In this document: positions 21,995-34,430 of the stretch, in pieces
Position numbering within the stretch: the stretch's first letter is position 1
Layout of the letters: every line of letters begins with the position of its first letter
Assembly (NCBI GenBank): GCA_947561585.1
Contig: CANNZV010000121.1
Span: 1 to 64,000, forward strand
Direction of reading: 5' to 3'
DNA: 64,000 nucleotides
Source: Caprella mutica
Taxonomy: Eukaryota; Arthropoda; Malacostraca; Amphipoda; Caprellidae
Position numbers and translations under genes: made by a program
The notes under the pieces: generated by a model
Told to the model about the DNA's origin: nothing
The model's database searches: none
The model's input: only the letters and a program-made list of their open reading frames with translations

Positions 21995-22124
21995 CTCGTG
22001 TGGCTGGCCATACACTATCATGTCCACCTGACAGGTACGACTGGCAGGTGCACCTGTTACCTGAGAAGCACACTCATTGTTCATGCGTACCTGTAAGGTG
22101 GACATCATAGTGTATGGCCGGCCT
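21995..22124. repeat. Hairpin element with GGCCGGCCATACACTA-type ends
   Basis: GGCCATACACTATCATGTCC...CAGGTACG pairs with CGTACCTG...GGACATCATAGTGTATGGCC. The loop contains TGGCAGGTGCACCTGTTACC. The short ORF across it on the minus strand is a shadow. Confidence 0.7.
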
Positions 22125-22929
22125 AAGTTACGAAGGTGTTGGGAAAAATGTCACTGGGAAGATTACCTCTACATTTACATAAATTCATAATGAATGGAAA
22201 TTTTGCGAAAATTACAAAATTCATAATGAATGAAAATTTTGTTGAAAATAACAAAATTCATGATGGAAATACTCTTTATTAGAATTTGATAAATAACACT
22301 TATATTTATGATGAGTTCATTGCCTCTTGACAAATTAGTGATTTCCTGTTTTATATATAAAAACTATTTAGAAGAAATAGCTTTTGAGGGGTGTAAAATT
22401 TTATTGTCGATAAAATAAAAGTTTCCCAGAAAAATTTACACTAATTCTATACATTACTTATAACCACGTCAAAAGAAAGGAAACTTTGTCAAAACCCAAC
22501 GGGACTGCTGACCTAACCTCAGGTGAAATACTGAAGTGTTTTTAGTATTTATTTGGGTTTAATAATTACATAATTAATACGAGGGTGGCAACTTTCCCAT
22601 TCACACTTTCCCGCTCACGGTTACAAATTATCGAAAGATACCAAAAGGTTATTATTATTTAAAATATAAGTTAAATAATAAGTATTATATTTTTTTTTTC
22701 TCATATGATCAAGGATATAGAATAAATTCATAACTTAACCTATATCATCTATGATAAATTTAAATTACGATAATTAGGTAGTTGAACAAATACTATATTA
22801 GAAATATACAATTGCGTACTAATACTTGAGTCTTGCACGGTAAGAATAATTTACTATCATTGAATCAGACATTACCACCACATTAGTAATTTACTATATA
22901 CCTACCTTACAAAGTATCCGTATTGCAGT

Positions 22930-23200
22930 CCGTAAATCGATAAATAAATGTCACTTCTTGCGCCCTTCCCTCTCTCTTACCTGACGCGTAAGTCGTACGT
23001 TTGGCATTGCTGCGTTGCGTGAGGGGAGAATTTTCTGTTGTCGTACGCTAATGTCAGAGGCTCGTTTGAATTTCGCCATCGAAAGCAGTTCATTTTGTGA
23101 CACCGAGTGGTTATGTGCGTGGTGTGTGCGTGTGGCTCCTCGGTCGTAAAACCACGCGTGATGGCTTTGTGTTACGGTTCCTTGTGAAATGAAATGTCAC
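22930..23200. promoter_or_regulatory. CpG-rich patch, possible promoter or untranslated first exon
   Basis: Unlike its AT-rich surroundings, this stretch is rich in CG dinucleotides (GACGCGTAAGTCGTACGTTT, GTTGCGTGAGGGGAGA, CACGCGTGATGG) with no repeat copies seen here. It could be the promoter or 5' UTR exon of the THSD1-like gene 16 kb downstream, or of an unseen RNA. Inference only. Confidence 0.3.
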
Positions 23201-23819
23201 GAATTATTTCATGTTTACATTCAGTTCATTCTTTCCAAAAGTTACACATTTGTTGATATCATTATTTGTTTATGTACCTAGTTAGTGGAATATATTTTGT
23301 TCAATATTTCGCTGTGCAAAATTGGACTCTGGAGATTAATAGTTGGGCTTACCTAGTTTGTACCAAACCAAAAGTTTTATTATTTTATCTCTAACTATTT
23401 TGTTATATATGCAAAGAAACCTTAGTTAGTTTATGCTTATTCACTACTTACATGGTTATATTTAAGTACTTGGATAAAATATCTGATTTTAGTTTTTTTA
23501 TCTAGGCTAGGCTACCTCGATTCCTAGGTGTTTCTGGAATAGGAATTTAGGTACCTATTTATTTACCATTTAGTAGAGTAGGTTGAAATCTGAAAGTTCT
23601 GTACATATTCCTAGAGTAGGTAGGTACATATTCTTTATTTTCTATCAAATTCTTTCCTACGGAATTAATTCTCCCAGGGAGGCAGGTTGATATCATAAAT
23701 ATTATCTTTAAAAGAAGATTTTGTCTTCTCAATTAGAGGTTACTAAACATTTTTGAAGGCATTCTACCTCTAATCTTATATACTTTTATCGCAATTAAAG
23801 TAAAAGTTAAATAATATTG

Positions 23820-23888
23820 ATATTATATTATAATATTTTTCTTAAGGTATTATCAGATGTGAATCATCCGATAATTCGTTACTTACCC
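23820..23888. mobile_element. GTAAGT MITE right-end fragment
   Basis: GTGAATCATCCGATAATTCG followed by TTACTTACCCCTA. The left end was not found. Confidence 0.5.
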
Positions 23889-24478
23889 CTAAAAGTCCTC
23901 TCCACTCTAAATTTAAAAGAAATCTGGAATTGTTTTAAATTTGTAGAGCTAAAGTTATATAACATATAACAGTAATCAGAATTTAAATCGATCAAGTATT
24001 CTATTCACAATTAATTATGTGTTTAAGAAATATTCACCTTTCGCTTTTTTCATTCTGAGATTCATTAGCAGAAAAAGCCTGCATAATTGAGTAGGTATGT
24101 TCGTTCGTATATACATAGTACATACCTATTCAAATGCAGTGCTTTAAAATGAACAGTTCTCTAGATAGGAAAAATGTTATGATATATGAAAACTATTAGT
24201 GAGAAATACTTAATTAGGTACTTTGATACTTTATATGGATCCATTATCTTGGAATCAGCTTTGTTATTGTTTTAATTTTGTCGGATCTAGTTAACCTGTC
24301 GGACATGCGGACTTTTTCTTTGCTTGAAATTCAGAGGGGTAGTAGAAAGAACGGGAAAAATCTTAAATTACATATTTTATTAAAACTATAGAACCAAATT
24401 TGAAATGGTTTGCAGTTTTATAATCAGTAACCTTAGTTCTAATGAATAGAGAAAAAAATATATTGGAGGGGACCTTCA
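23889..24478. mobile_element. MITE family B, copy 1
   Basis: Starts AAAAGTCCTCTCCACTC and ends TTGGAGGGGACCTTC, about 590 bp. Its right half is repeated at 48600-48815. TIRs resemble family A, so the two probably used the same transposase. It directly follows the right end of a TA-flanked MITE. Confidence 0.65.
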
Positions 24479-25152
24479 AAAATGTTGTTAGTAATTAGTT
24501 AAAGCAATTGCTTAAATTGGAAATATAACTAACAAACAGAAAGTATTATTATATATCTATCATGTATGATAATCAGCTTCACCGCATCGGCAGGAATGGC
24601 GCTGCAATCAGTATCTTTACGGACCTGTAACGTAATCAGCTGTCTTCACGAAATTAAAACAAAATCTGCACTGTAGCCTGAATATGTATAAGACAGTGAT
24701 TAAGATTATTCATCGAGTAGGCTACCTATGAAATATATATAAGTATATAACGTAAATTACCTATGAGGTAAAGTTAATTCAATCTCTAGTAAATTAGAAC
24801 GTGAGTAAATAAAACCAGTGCACCGTTGCGAAATTGTGTCCTGTGATCTAATAATATCGGCTGTTATTGTGAATTGCGAATTTACTCAGAAGACGGCACT
24901 GAAGCTGAAAATTAATTAATTTTAAAAATGATTTAAAAAATACATTTCATTCTATAGTTATTGTTCCTCTATCTATGTATTAGCAAGAGAGAGAAAAAAT
25001 TGCCTAAATTTTTTCCAACATTTCCCTATTAATATGCCCCTCCCAGTCAGTATACTTACGCCATTTTGTTCATAAATAACGGATTTTGATCACCCTATTA
25101 ATATTAGCATTTATATTCAACATGAAAAAAGGTTTTTTGAACCTGAGAAGAA

Positions 25153-25542
25153 ATGGATTGTCCTGCAGTTTGCCTTGCTAAAACACCTTCTTCAACAGTA
25201 CGCCGAGAATTCATGCTCCACTTCAAGTCTGTTCAAGATAAGTGGAAGGGCGGCTACGGGGCTAAATCTTACCACTTGAAGAGAAGTTCACAAGAGTTCG
25301 TTATAGTTTCAATGAGACTGGTTCAATTCACAAAAAAAGCAAGAGAAATCAAAACAAAAAGAACAGAAGCAGTGATTCAAGAGGTGAAGAGTTTCTTTGA
25401 AGAAACCCCCAGATGCTCTCCCAGAAAAGCTTTTCATCAGATTTCACATACAAAACTCACGTTGTGGACTCAATGTGGAGGATCATCAGACATTAACTTA
25501 GTTTCCTTTTTTATCATTACATTTCAGTTCGACTATTACTGA
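25153..25542 (+). pseudogene. Mariner/Tc1-type transposase N-terminal fragment
   Basis: Open frame of 129 residues: TPSSTVRREFMLHFKSVQDK followed by a basic segment and EVKSFFEETPRCSPRKA, which resembles the HTH DNA-binding half of mariner-type transposases (the FxxxPxxSxRxA block). No DDE domain follows; the frame ends in unrelated sequence. This is a dead fragment, with nothing to show host use. Confidence 0.5.
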
Positions 25543-25544
25543 TG

Positions 25545-26570
25545 TCCACAAAATTACAGTGGAGACACGTTAGTGGATTCTGCAGCAACCATCAAACGAG
25601 AAGTTCTTTTGCCTCCATCAAAAATCAACTGAAAAAAATGACTGAGTGTAGACAAATTGAAATCCTTGAACTATCAACGAAACAAATGATAGGTATGATG
25701 TTTAGGTAATGAACTTCTTTGCCATTATTAATGGAATGGTTCCAATCGTTCATGCATTACTTGTCGATGATGGCAACTTGTCATGGGTTAAAGTATCATA
25801 CCTCACAATAACCAATCCGTATACCTATAATAATATTTTTTTGGTCTGTCTTCCACTAAAGCGGAGAAATAAAATATTGACAAGATATGTGAGGGTATGT
25901 TGGGAGTTTTCATATATTTAGATAAAGATAAAAGGTCGAAAGGGTTGTAGGGATAGTGTCTAGAGAAGGGGGGCCTTTTGTATGTACCGTAGGTCCCTGA
26001 ATCTCATAACTACCTATTAACTATAGCTATTATCAAACAGAATAGCTATAGTTGACAGTAATTATTCCACCTCCTATATAAAAGCATTGTAAATTTACAA
26101 TGATGTTCACTGTACCTTTTAAATCTAATTATTTAATTCCGGTATAGACTAATTAACTATCTAGCTGAGTTCTTACTAGGCACTTATAGTAGTTAGTTAG
26201 AGTGGTTCGTTATCGTAGATACCGATACTCGGGGTCATATATACGACACAAAAACACGCACACTCTAATTTCTATAATGGAGAAAATTACTACAATTAAA
26301 GGTAATTCGAGCGAATGACAAAAAGACATTAAATACAGTAATGGCATCATGTTGATAGGATAATTGTTTTCATCTTTACTTTCCTACTTACCTATCTAAG
26401 TATCATTAAAATGTCTAGAAAACTTTCGAACAAGTCTAATTGTTGTTCCATACAACATTCCAATAAATCCTCGTGTCCTGTCTCTTAGATTTAAAGTCCA
26501 ATTTGAAGTTAGAGCGAAAACGATCTGCATAATTAACATCGCTGATGAACACTCAGCTCTGACTGTACAT
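25545..26570. other. Intergenic, no gene recognised
   Basis: Continuation of decayed transposon-like sequence to about 25700, then AT-rich sequence without recognisable elements. Confidence 0.4.
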
Positions 26571-26574
26571 GTAT

Positions 26575-27615
26575 TGTTAAACTACTGGATAGGTACTGTT
26601 AAAGTACTGGATAGGTACTGTTAAACTACTGGATAGGTACTGTCAAACTACTGGATAGGTACTGTTAAGCTACTGGATAGATACTGTCAAACTACTGATA
26701 GGTACTGTCAAACTACTGGATAGGTACTGTCAAACTACTGATAGGTACTGTCAAACTGCTGATAGGTACTGTCAAACTACTGGATAGGTACTGTCAAACT
26801 ACTGATAGGTACTGTCAAACTACTGATAGGTACTGTCAAACTACTGATAGGTACTGTCAAACTACTGGATAGGTACTGTCAAACTACTGGATAGGTACTG
26901 TCAAACTACTGGATAGGTACTGTCAAACTACTGGATAGGTACTGTCAAACTACTTGATAGGTACTGTTAAGCTACTGATAGGTACTGTCAAACTACTGAT
27001 AGGTACTGTCAAACTACTGGATAGGTACTGTCAAACTACTGGATAGGTACTGTCAAACTACTGGATAGGTACTGTCAAACTACTGGATAGGTACTGTCAA
27101 ACTACTGGATAGGTGCTGTCAAACTACTGATAGGTACTGTCAAACTACTGATAGGTACTGTCAGACCACTGGATAGGTACTGTTAAGCTACTGGATTATG
27201 GATAGGTACTGTCAAACTACTGATAGGTACTGTCAAACTACTGGATAGGTACTGTCAAACTACTGGATAGGTACTGTCAAACTACTGGATAGGTACTGTC
27301 AAACTACTGGATAGGTACTGTCAAACTACTGATAGGTACTGTCAAACTACTGGACAGGTACTGTCAAACTACTGATAGGTACTGTCAAACTACTGGATAG
27401 GTACTGTCAAACTACTGGATAGGTACTGTCAAACTACTGGATAGGTACTGTTAAGCTACTGGATAGATACTGTCAAACTACTGATAGGTACTGTCAGACC
27501 ACTGGATAGGTACTGTTAAGCTACTGGATTATGGATAGGAAACTACTGATAGGTACTGTCAGACCACTGGATAGGTACTGTTAAGCTACTGGATTATGTA
27601 TAGGTACTGTTTATC
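26575..27615. repeat. Large minisatellite, 21/22-bp units, ~48 copies
   Basis: Unit AAACTACTGGATAGGTACTGTC; about a third of units lack one G, giving 21 bp. A longer variant block (TCAGACCACTGG...TTAAGCTACTGGATTATG) recurs at about 27162, 27493 and 27557, showing block duplication. Non-coding. Confidence 0.95.
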
Positions 27616-28004
27616 TACTGAATAGCTAGGTACTTAAACCATCAATTTGGTGTCTTTAAACACGCCTCACTCCTCTCATTTTTCAACGTTCTCCTCTGAT
27701 TCATTCGTGCTGTGAATCATTTATCTTCTGCGAATATTGCTCATGAATCATAATCACTCCAGCAGTCGCTGTAGAATGTTAATACGTGATAGATGTCCTC
27801 TAGGATCCTAATTCCCTTGTTAGGGTCAACGGAAAGTAGTTATGAAGGTAGAAAAGCTCCTCCTTGATCTCAAACAGATTTTCTATTTTTAATATAAATC
27901 ATGTTCCATCAAAATACACCATTTGAATATTTTTCTTAGGACTATATTAATAAAAAAAAGTATGAATTATAATACAATATGATTTCTTCTCTACCTTCGC
28001 AGAA

Positions 28005-28595
28005 TGCGGAAATGTTATATTTTACCCGGTCTTTATTTATTTATTTATTTATCTGTTATTCACATAACTGAAAAAGAGCAAAACCAAATTACCTAAAATT
28101 TGGTGAAACGATTGGTCAATGTCAAGTGACCTTCTGGTAGAATTTTTGAAGCGACCCAGTCAAAAGTCAAGGTCAAGGTCATGGTCATTTATAACTCAAA
28201 AAATATTGAACCATATTGCATGAAACTTTGTGGGACGATTGGTCAATATACAGGAATCATTTTGTTAGATTTTGGGAGTGATATGGTCAAAGGTCATAAA
28301 TCATTTATAACTCAAGAACTCAAGAAGTATTCAACCAAATTGTCTGAAATTTGATTGGACGATTGGACAATGTCCAGGAACCATCGGGAAAAAATTTGAG
28401 AGCGATCAGGTCAAAGGTCAAGGTCATTTATAACTCAATAACTCAAAAAGTATTGAACCTTATTGCATGAAACCTTGTGGGACGATTGGTTATTATCCAT
28501 TCACCAGTTTATCAGATTTTTGGGAGAGAACGTGTCAAAGCGGCGGTGAAGGTATGCGCTCTACCGAGTGCACGTAATCTAGTTATTATCCATAA
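28005..28595. repeat. GGTCAAGGTCA-rich repeat element, copy 1
   Basis: Tandem ~130-bp modules (ATTGGTCAAT, GGTCAAGGTCATTTATAACT, TATTGAACC, TTGCATGAAAC) end in GAAGGTATGCGCTCTACCGA. The same tail and modules return at 28983-29250 and 29915-30160. Non-coding dispersed repeat. Confidence 0.7.
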
Positions 28596-28982
28596 TGTGA
28601 CCAAATTACCAAATACATTGGCTAATTACCGGTACTGTTCTAATTACCGGTAGTTTGCCTAGTTCTTAGTGCTGCACAAGAAGATAGCTCTCTTCCTGCC
28701 TCACTGCTGCATTCAATGGAAATGTAGAGGTAAAATTAGGCACTCATTTGACATTTTAACTCGCTATTAAAACTGTTCAATTATTCAATTGTACGTATTA
28801 TGTAATCGAAAATGTGGAACAATACGATAATTCGTAACTTACCTTACATACTATCAGGTTAGTACATTAGTCAATTTAACGGGTACAAAACTACAAATTA
28901 GCCGAAAATATATGACTACCAGAGTAAGTCATACTTCAGTAGAAAACTAAATATTATATTTCTTTTATATATGTAAATTAAT

Positions 28983-29255
28983 TACCTTCCGAAAATTGCA
29001 GATGGTTATGTTTTGGTTTTATTTATATGTGATCTTCTTATTCGCATAACTGAAAAGTTTTTAATTGAATTGCACGAAATTTGGTAGAAAGATTGGCCAC
29101 TCACTCATTATCCAGGAACAATTTGATTATATTTTGGCATCGATTGGGTCAAAGGTCAAGATCCTTTATATTTTATAATACCAGGACTATTTGGATGGTC
29201 AAGGTCATTTATAAGCGGTGGCGAAGGTATGCATCTACGAGTGCCCGTTATAGCT
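28983..29255. repeat. GGTCAAGGTCA-rich repeat element, copy 2
   Basis: Starts TACCTTCCGAAAATTGCAGA and ends GAAGGTATGCATCTACGAGT. Single module, internally shortened. The short ORF across it is a shadow. Confidence 0.65.
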
Positions 29256-29393
29256 CTGCTTGTATTTCATTTATATGCTGGGGAATAATATACTAGAAAA
29301 TTAGCTTTGTTTTGGTATTTTAGACGACTTGAAACTGTGAAAAAAAATTAGTTCTTTAGCTGTGTCTATATTGGTTATCATAGTGTGATGTAG

Positions 29394-29545
29394 AAGCATC
29401 ATTTAGCATCACAGTGCATCATTTAGCATCACAGTGCATCATTTAGCATCACAGTGCATCATTTAGCATCACAGTGCATCATTTAGCATCACAGTGCATC
29501 ATTTAGCATCACAGTGCATCATTTACATCACAGTGCATAAGGTGC
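29394..29545. repeat. Minisatellite, 20-bp unit, ~7 copies
   Basis: Unit GCATCATTTAGCATCACAGT, nearly perfect; the last unit is shortened. Confidence 0.95.
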
Positions 29546-29693
29546 ATAGCATTCCAGTGCAGTGAGTGCTATAGGTTTGTCCTTGAGACTTTAAATGTAT
29601 CCTGTGGCACAGGAAACTGTAAAGCTACTCTGTGAAATGATGCACTGGAACAGCATTGCTCTGATTTGAGTGAACCCCTTTGGTAATTGCTAA

Positions 29694-29861
29694 GGTAGGG
29701 TAAATTACGAATTATCGGCCAGTTTCACATCTTCGGTCATATAAGAAAAAACAATATTATAATTGTTATTTTATTTTTTATTTTAGTTGGTATCCATGAT
29801 ATCGTTTTTTCTTATTTGACCGATGATGTGAAACTGACCGATAATTCGTAATTTACCCTAG
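29694..29861. mobile_element. GTAAGT MITE copy
   Basis: TAGGGTAAATTACGAATTAT and ATAATTCGTAATTTACCCTA ends with TA flanks; well-kept palindrome. Confidence 0.85.
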
Positions 29862-29914
29862 TGGCATGTCTGATCATTTCTATTTGTCTGGGGATGACTG
29901 ACTAGATACGGTAA

Positions 29915-30162
29915 TACCTTCGAAAAATTGCAGAAGGTTATATTTTGGGAGGATAAATTCGTAATCTTGTTATTCCCGTAACTCAAAAAGTAAAGAACCA
30001 AATTGCCTGAAATTTGGTGGGACGATTGGTCATTATCAGGAACCGTTTGATTTTGGGAGCGATTGGGTGAAAGTCCTTTATAAATTAGGGAATATTGGAT
30101 GGTCTAAGTCATTTATAAGCGGCAGCGAAGGTATGCGCTCTACGACTTCCCCTTTTAGTTTA
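29915..30162. repeat. GGTCAAGGTCA-rich repeat element, copy 3
   Basis: Starts ACCTTCGAAAAATTGCAGAA and ends GAAGGTATGCGCTCTACGA. The first and last ~20 bp are inverted-like (ACCTTCG / CGAAGGT), suggesting terminal inverted repeats. Confidence 0.65.
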
Positions 30163-30289
30163 GTGTGACTTCATAGTTAATTTGCCCCTTTCCCCCCTGT
30201 ATCTACAACCCATTAAACCTATACTGTTAGCCATTCTATAGCATATACATGTATATGTAGTTGTTATGTCTTTCTAGTACTATTTAATA

Positions 30290-30545
30290 CCTAGTACTCT
30301 CACTAATACCAAATATTGCCACCTAATACCTAATATTATCACCTAATACCAAATATTGTCACCTAATGCCAAATATTGTCACGTAATACCTAATATTATC
30401 ACCCAATACCAAATATTGTCACGCAATACCAAATATTGTCACGTAATACCAAATATTGTCACGCAATACCAAATATTGTCACGTAATACCAAATATTGTC
30501 ACGTAATACCAAATATTGTCACCCATTACCTAATATTGTCAGTAT
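30290..30545. repeat. Minisatellite, 20-bp unit, ~12 copies
   Basis: Unit ACCAAATATTGTCACGTAAT with variants. The open frame through it is a repeat artefact. Confidence 0.93.
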
Positions 30546-31191
30546 AATTACCAATACCTGTTTCCATAGCAACAATCATTGGTTTAATAATAATATTGTC
30601 TCAACACAGTAGCAATAACTCTTTTGTTATTAAATAACTTTAGGCTCATAACATCAATTAATATTTAGTAATATCACAAGTGTTGTTAAGAAATTTTGTA
30701 ATTACTTTTTTAATAGCAGTGTATAGTATTTAACTTAAGATATACTTAATAATTTCGCTGACTCATCTTCAGATTATCAACTGTACAAATATTTAATCTC
30801 TTATTTTGATTAAAAAAAATAAAAGTATGATTTTGATGCAATTAATCAAAAAACTTTTCATTATTATTCAACATACACATTATCCTTGCAATATACCAAA
30901 ATGGTAGGTATTTACATTATTTAATATACAAAGTACAAATATTGTTTATTTTGCTTAGAAATATTCCGTTGTTTAAACAAAACTCTGAATAAATGTACAT
31001 ACAATATATTACAATGTATCGCAGTATTCTAATTATCATTATATGTATATAGTTGTTTTAAAAATGTTCTCGAGTATTTTATTCGTCCGAACGTTTAGGG
31101 CATTATTTTCCTATATAAATTTCAGTAACACTAAAACACGAAGACGCTTCATTAGTGAGAACTAATTACCATAATAAACTCTGTTTACAGT

Positions 31192-31598
31192 TTGTTATGA
31201 GTTATTGGGCAGTTTCATATTTGCAATCATATAAAAAAAGGTGATTTTATATTTGAACTCGTTATTTTAATTAGTATCCACGGTGCTGTTACTATAATAT
31301 TGGTATCCATGATACCGTTCTTTATTCTAATTGGTATCCATGATTCCTTTTGCTATTCTAATTGGCATCCATGATACCGTTACTCTAATTGGCATCCATG
31401 ATACCGTTACTCTAATTGGTATCCATGATACCGCTACTCTAATTAGAATCCGTGATACCGTTAATTAAGTGGTATCTATGATACCGTTAATCAATTGGTA
31501 TCTATGATACTGTTCATTACCCTAATTAGTATCCACCGTTTTTTTATATATATGATCGAAATCGTGGAACTGTCCGATAACTCGTAACTTACCCTAGC
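31192..31598. mobile_element. GTAAGT MITE with an internally expanded centre
   Basis: Left TTTGTTATGAGTTATTGGGC, right GTCCGATAACTCGTAACTTA then CCCTA. The usual central ATTGGTATCCATGATACC block is repeated about eight times (31290-31520, ~27-bp steps), turning the MITE core into a minisatellite. Confidence 0.8.
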
Positions 31599-31599
31599 A

Positions 31600-34430
31600 C
31601 TATCTGTCCGATGACCCCCCCCCCCCCCCTTGAATGTATAATCACCGTACAGTCACTCACTCACGCCATCGCTGTGCTGTACTGTACAGTGTACAGCTGT
31701 AGGTGACTGTACCTGCAATGTACGATATATTGATTATTTTCGACAGTGTGCGAGGGGTTAAATTTCAACTTGGTTTCGAACTGACCGACTTACTTATTTC
31801 GATAGCAACATTTTAAAAAGAAGAAAGTTCTAATTTTTAAATGGTTTTTATACCATTTATGAGACCATTTTTATCATATATGATAAAACTCGATCTTGGA
31901 AATTCAGTTTCGTAATACTACAGAAGAAAACTTTTACTATCGAATACGAATGAACTGTCACGCACGTTGATATCAAGTATTCCATTGTGGATCAATATGG
32001 AGAGTATAAAAAATAGACTAGATGTTGATACTACCTACTTCTAATTGGTTATTCTACCTAATTTTTAACAAAACTTCTTGTATAATAACTGGCAACTTTT
32101 GAAAAAAGCATTATTGGTTTTTTATAACATTTAAAAATGTATATCCAAGCAGGCAAAAGCTATTTCAATAATTACCCTCGCGAATCACGTTCTTAACAAT
32201 ATGAATATACTCCCCTCTATCAATAACGTTCTCAACAATTTGAATACAGTTTACACAGTCCACTACCGTTACTCACTATCTCTTCTATATTTTGTATTCC
32301 TGACGGTGTAGTTAAAGGGAAGGTCGTCAGAGTGATTAAGACTGAAATGGCAAGGACGCTAGTACAGAGGGTACAAAAGGCTTTTCTCACGGTTATTGAT
32401 TGGGACACTCTGAACAAAAGGGAGACTGGATGAAGTAAATAATAGAGAAAGTTAATCAACATTGGCTAGCTATATTTATAATAAATTACTAATTATTATG
32501 AATTTATTGACCATCTGTATCTTTCGGTCAGAGTATATACTGCAAAAGTATGGCTGGTGCAGCACGCAACGCTGAGACTGAACGTACATGAACTAGGTTA
32601 TGATTAATGTATTGAATGGTAGATATTAATTTAAAATACATTATATGTTTAATACAGGAATACATAACTGTAATACAAAACACAATTATTCTAGAATAAT
32701 TAAAGCAGCTTTGTATTATCTATAGAACATCTATTTCAGAAGCTAAGTCGAAAATAGAGATATTAAAATATAAAAAAAAACACGAAAATATCTCACAATC
32801 TCTACTAATTTTCATTGTTTGACGGAAGATTACATCCTAAATTCTTACAGAAAACTAAATTATCTCGAGAAATAGACGAAACAATTTTAAAGTTCACATG
32901 TGTGAGGCAAAAACAGCTGATCTTTTAACCAAATATTAGTGATTCATCAATGGTAGCTACCTGTACCACCTGAACTTCAGAGAAATTCAATTAACCATTT
33001 ATTACTCACGAGTTACTACAACAATCATGCATCAGTTATAGAGCAGGGGACTTCACTCAGCTAAAAGATGTGTAATATTTGAGCACTTGAGGTTAATTTA
33101 AGTAATTTTAGCTATGTTACCTCATGGGTAATTTAACTCAATGTGGCAGACTGGTTAATAACCTCTGTCCAAACCCACTTTTCGAGTACTGTGAGTGTGC
33201 AACTACTGTGACGTTCCTTTTTACACCGTGTATGTGTTCCGCGCAATTTGCCGATTTTGCACAATCTCGAGAATGCGCTGCGTGTTCTTAGGATCTTGAA
33301 AATGTGTGACCATCACGAAAGTGCCGCACATTTACAAGATCCTAAAAACGCGCTGCGTATTCTCGCATGTAATAACAATTAATTTTATGAAAAAAAATTC
33401 TAAATTTTTATTTTAAAAGATGATATATTTACATTAAAAACGAAAGAAAAACAAATGAGGTTAATTCCAAACGTTTGGTATAGAATGTTTGATATCTCAA
33501 CAAAATTAAAATATCAGTTTTGTTCAAATTCGTTCAAGTAACTAACTCAAGCTTAATTACCAATATATTACCAAGTTATTATGTATAGCTTTAACTATCA
33601 TATTTTGATGAAATGGACACTGTTGGTCCTGCTTCATACCCTTTACCTGCCTTGCGCATTCTCGAGATTGCCGCGCTTTTTCAATGATCCTAAAAACGCG
33701 CTGCACATTCTCGAGATTGTGCTAATTAGCAAATGGTGCGGAACATTTACACTCTTCCTGTCGATTGTTTGAGTTTATAACTTTAGTGTCTGTTCCAATA
33801 CTAATTAACTTCCATCGTTTGTTTTGACACCTTCCTTGCAATTTATTCTAAAGTTTTGATGTCATCGGAGCCTCTGTAGGTAAATATTTACTCTGTCCAA
33901 TTTGGAGATGGGATTCTTCCTCTCTCTCACAACTTGGTTATTTTGCACAGACATTTGTATCACTTTTATGCAAAAGAAATACTTGATTTAGTTCTTTAAT
34001 TGCTAATTTGATTTGTATACTTACATACCATACCTAGATTATATATTTTCACTGTCCTACCTATAGCCAACAAATATATCTATAACTTAGTATATATCAT
34101 GAACATATACATATCTACCTTAAATTAAATATCTATAGTTATATACCTATAAATTAGTATATGTATATCATTCACATATGTAACTGAATAACTATATAGC
34201 TAAATAACTACCTACCTATAACTTTAAATATCATGCACATATATCTTGCCTATGTATCAGTTACCTATGTATCATTTAAGTATCTTGTCCTTAACACCTG
34301 GTACACACATTGCAGTCTTCTCTAAGTAATTAAGTAGATAATCATTACCGTTAAGAAACCTTACTAAGTGGATTAGGATTATACGCTACTTATGAAATAG
34401 TCTGTGGCGCCCTCTGAGTTGGAACTTACT
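31600..34430. other. Intergenic, no gene recognised
   Basis: Poly-C tract at about 31614-31629. GATCCTAAAAACGCGCTGC and ATTCTCGAGATTG blocks recur, partly inverted, at 33240-33365 and 33650-33745, so there is an unclassified repeat. 34050-34270 is rich in short TATACCTATA-like motifs. Confidence 0.5.

Noticed and set aside
25153..25542. A domesticated transposase gene
   Set aside because: Only the N-terminal part is open, without splice partners or conserved catalytic block; decay is simpler.
26575..27615. CRISPR-like regular repeats
   Set aside because: Units are directly adjacent without unique spacers, in a eukaryotic sequence. The same holds for the arrays at 29394, 30290, 45645, 52285 and 58303.
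31614..31629. Poly-C run as a functional i-motif
   Set aside because: Similar C or G runs occur at 39941, 44581, 46326 and 57343 beside repeats; length is likely unstable and nothing else supports a role.
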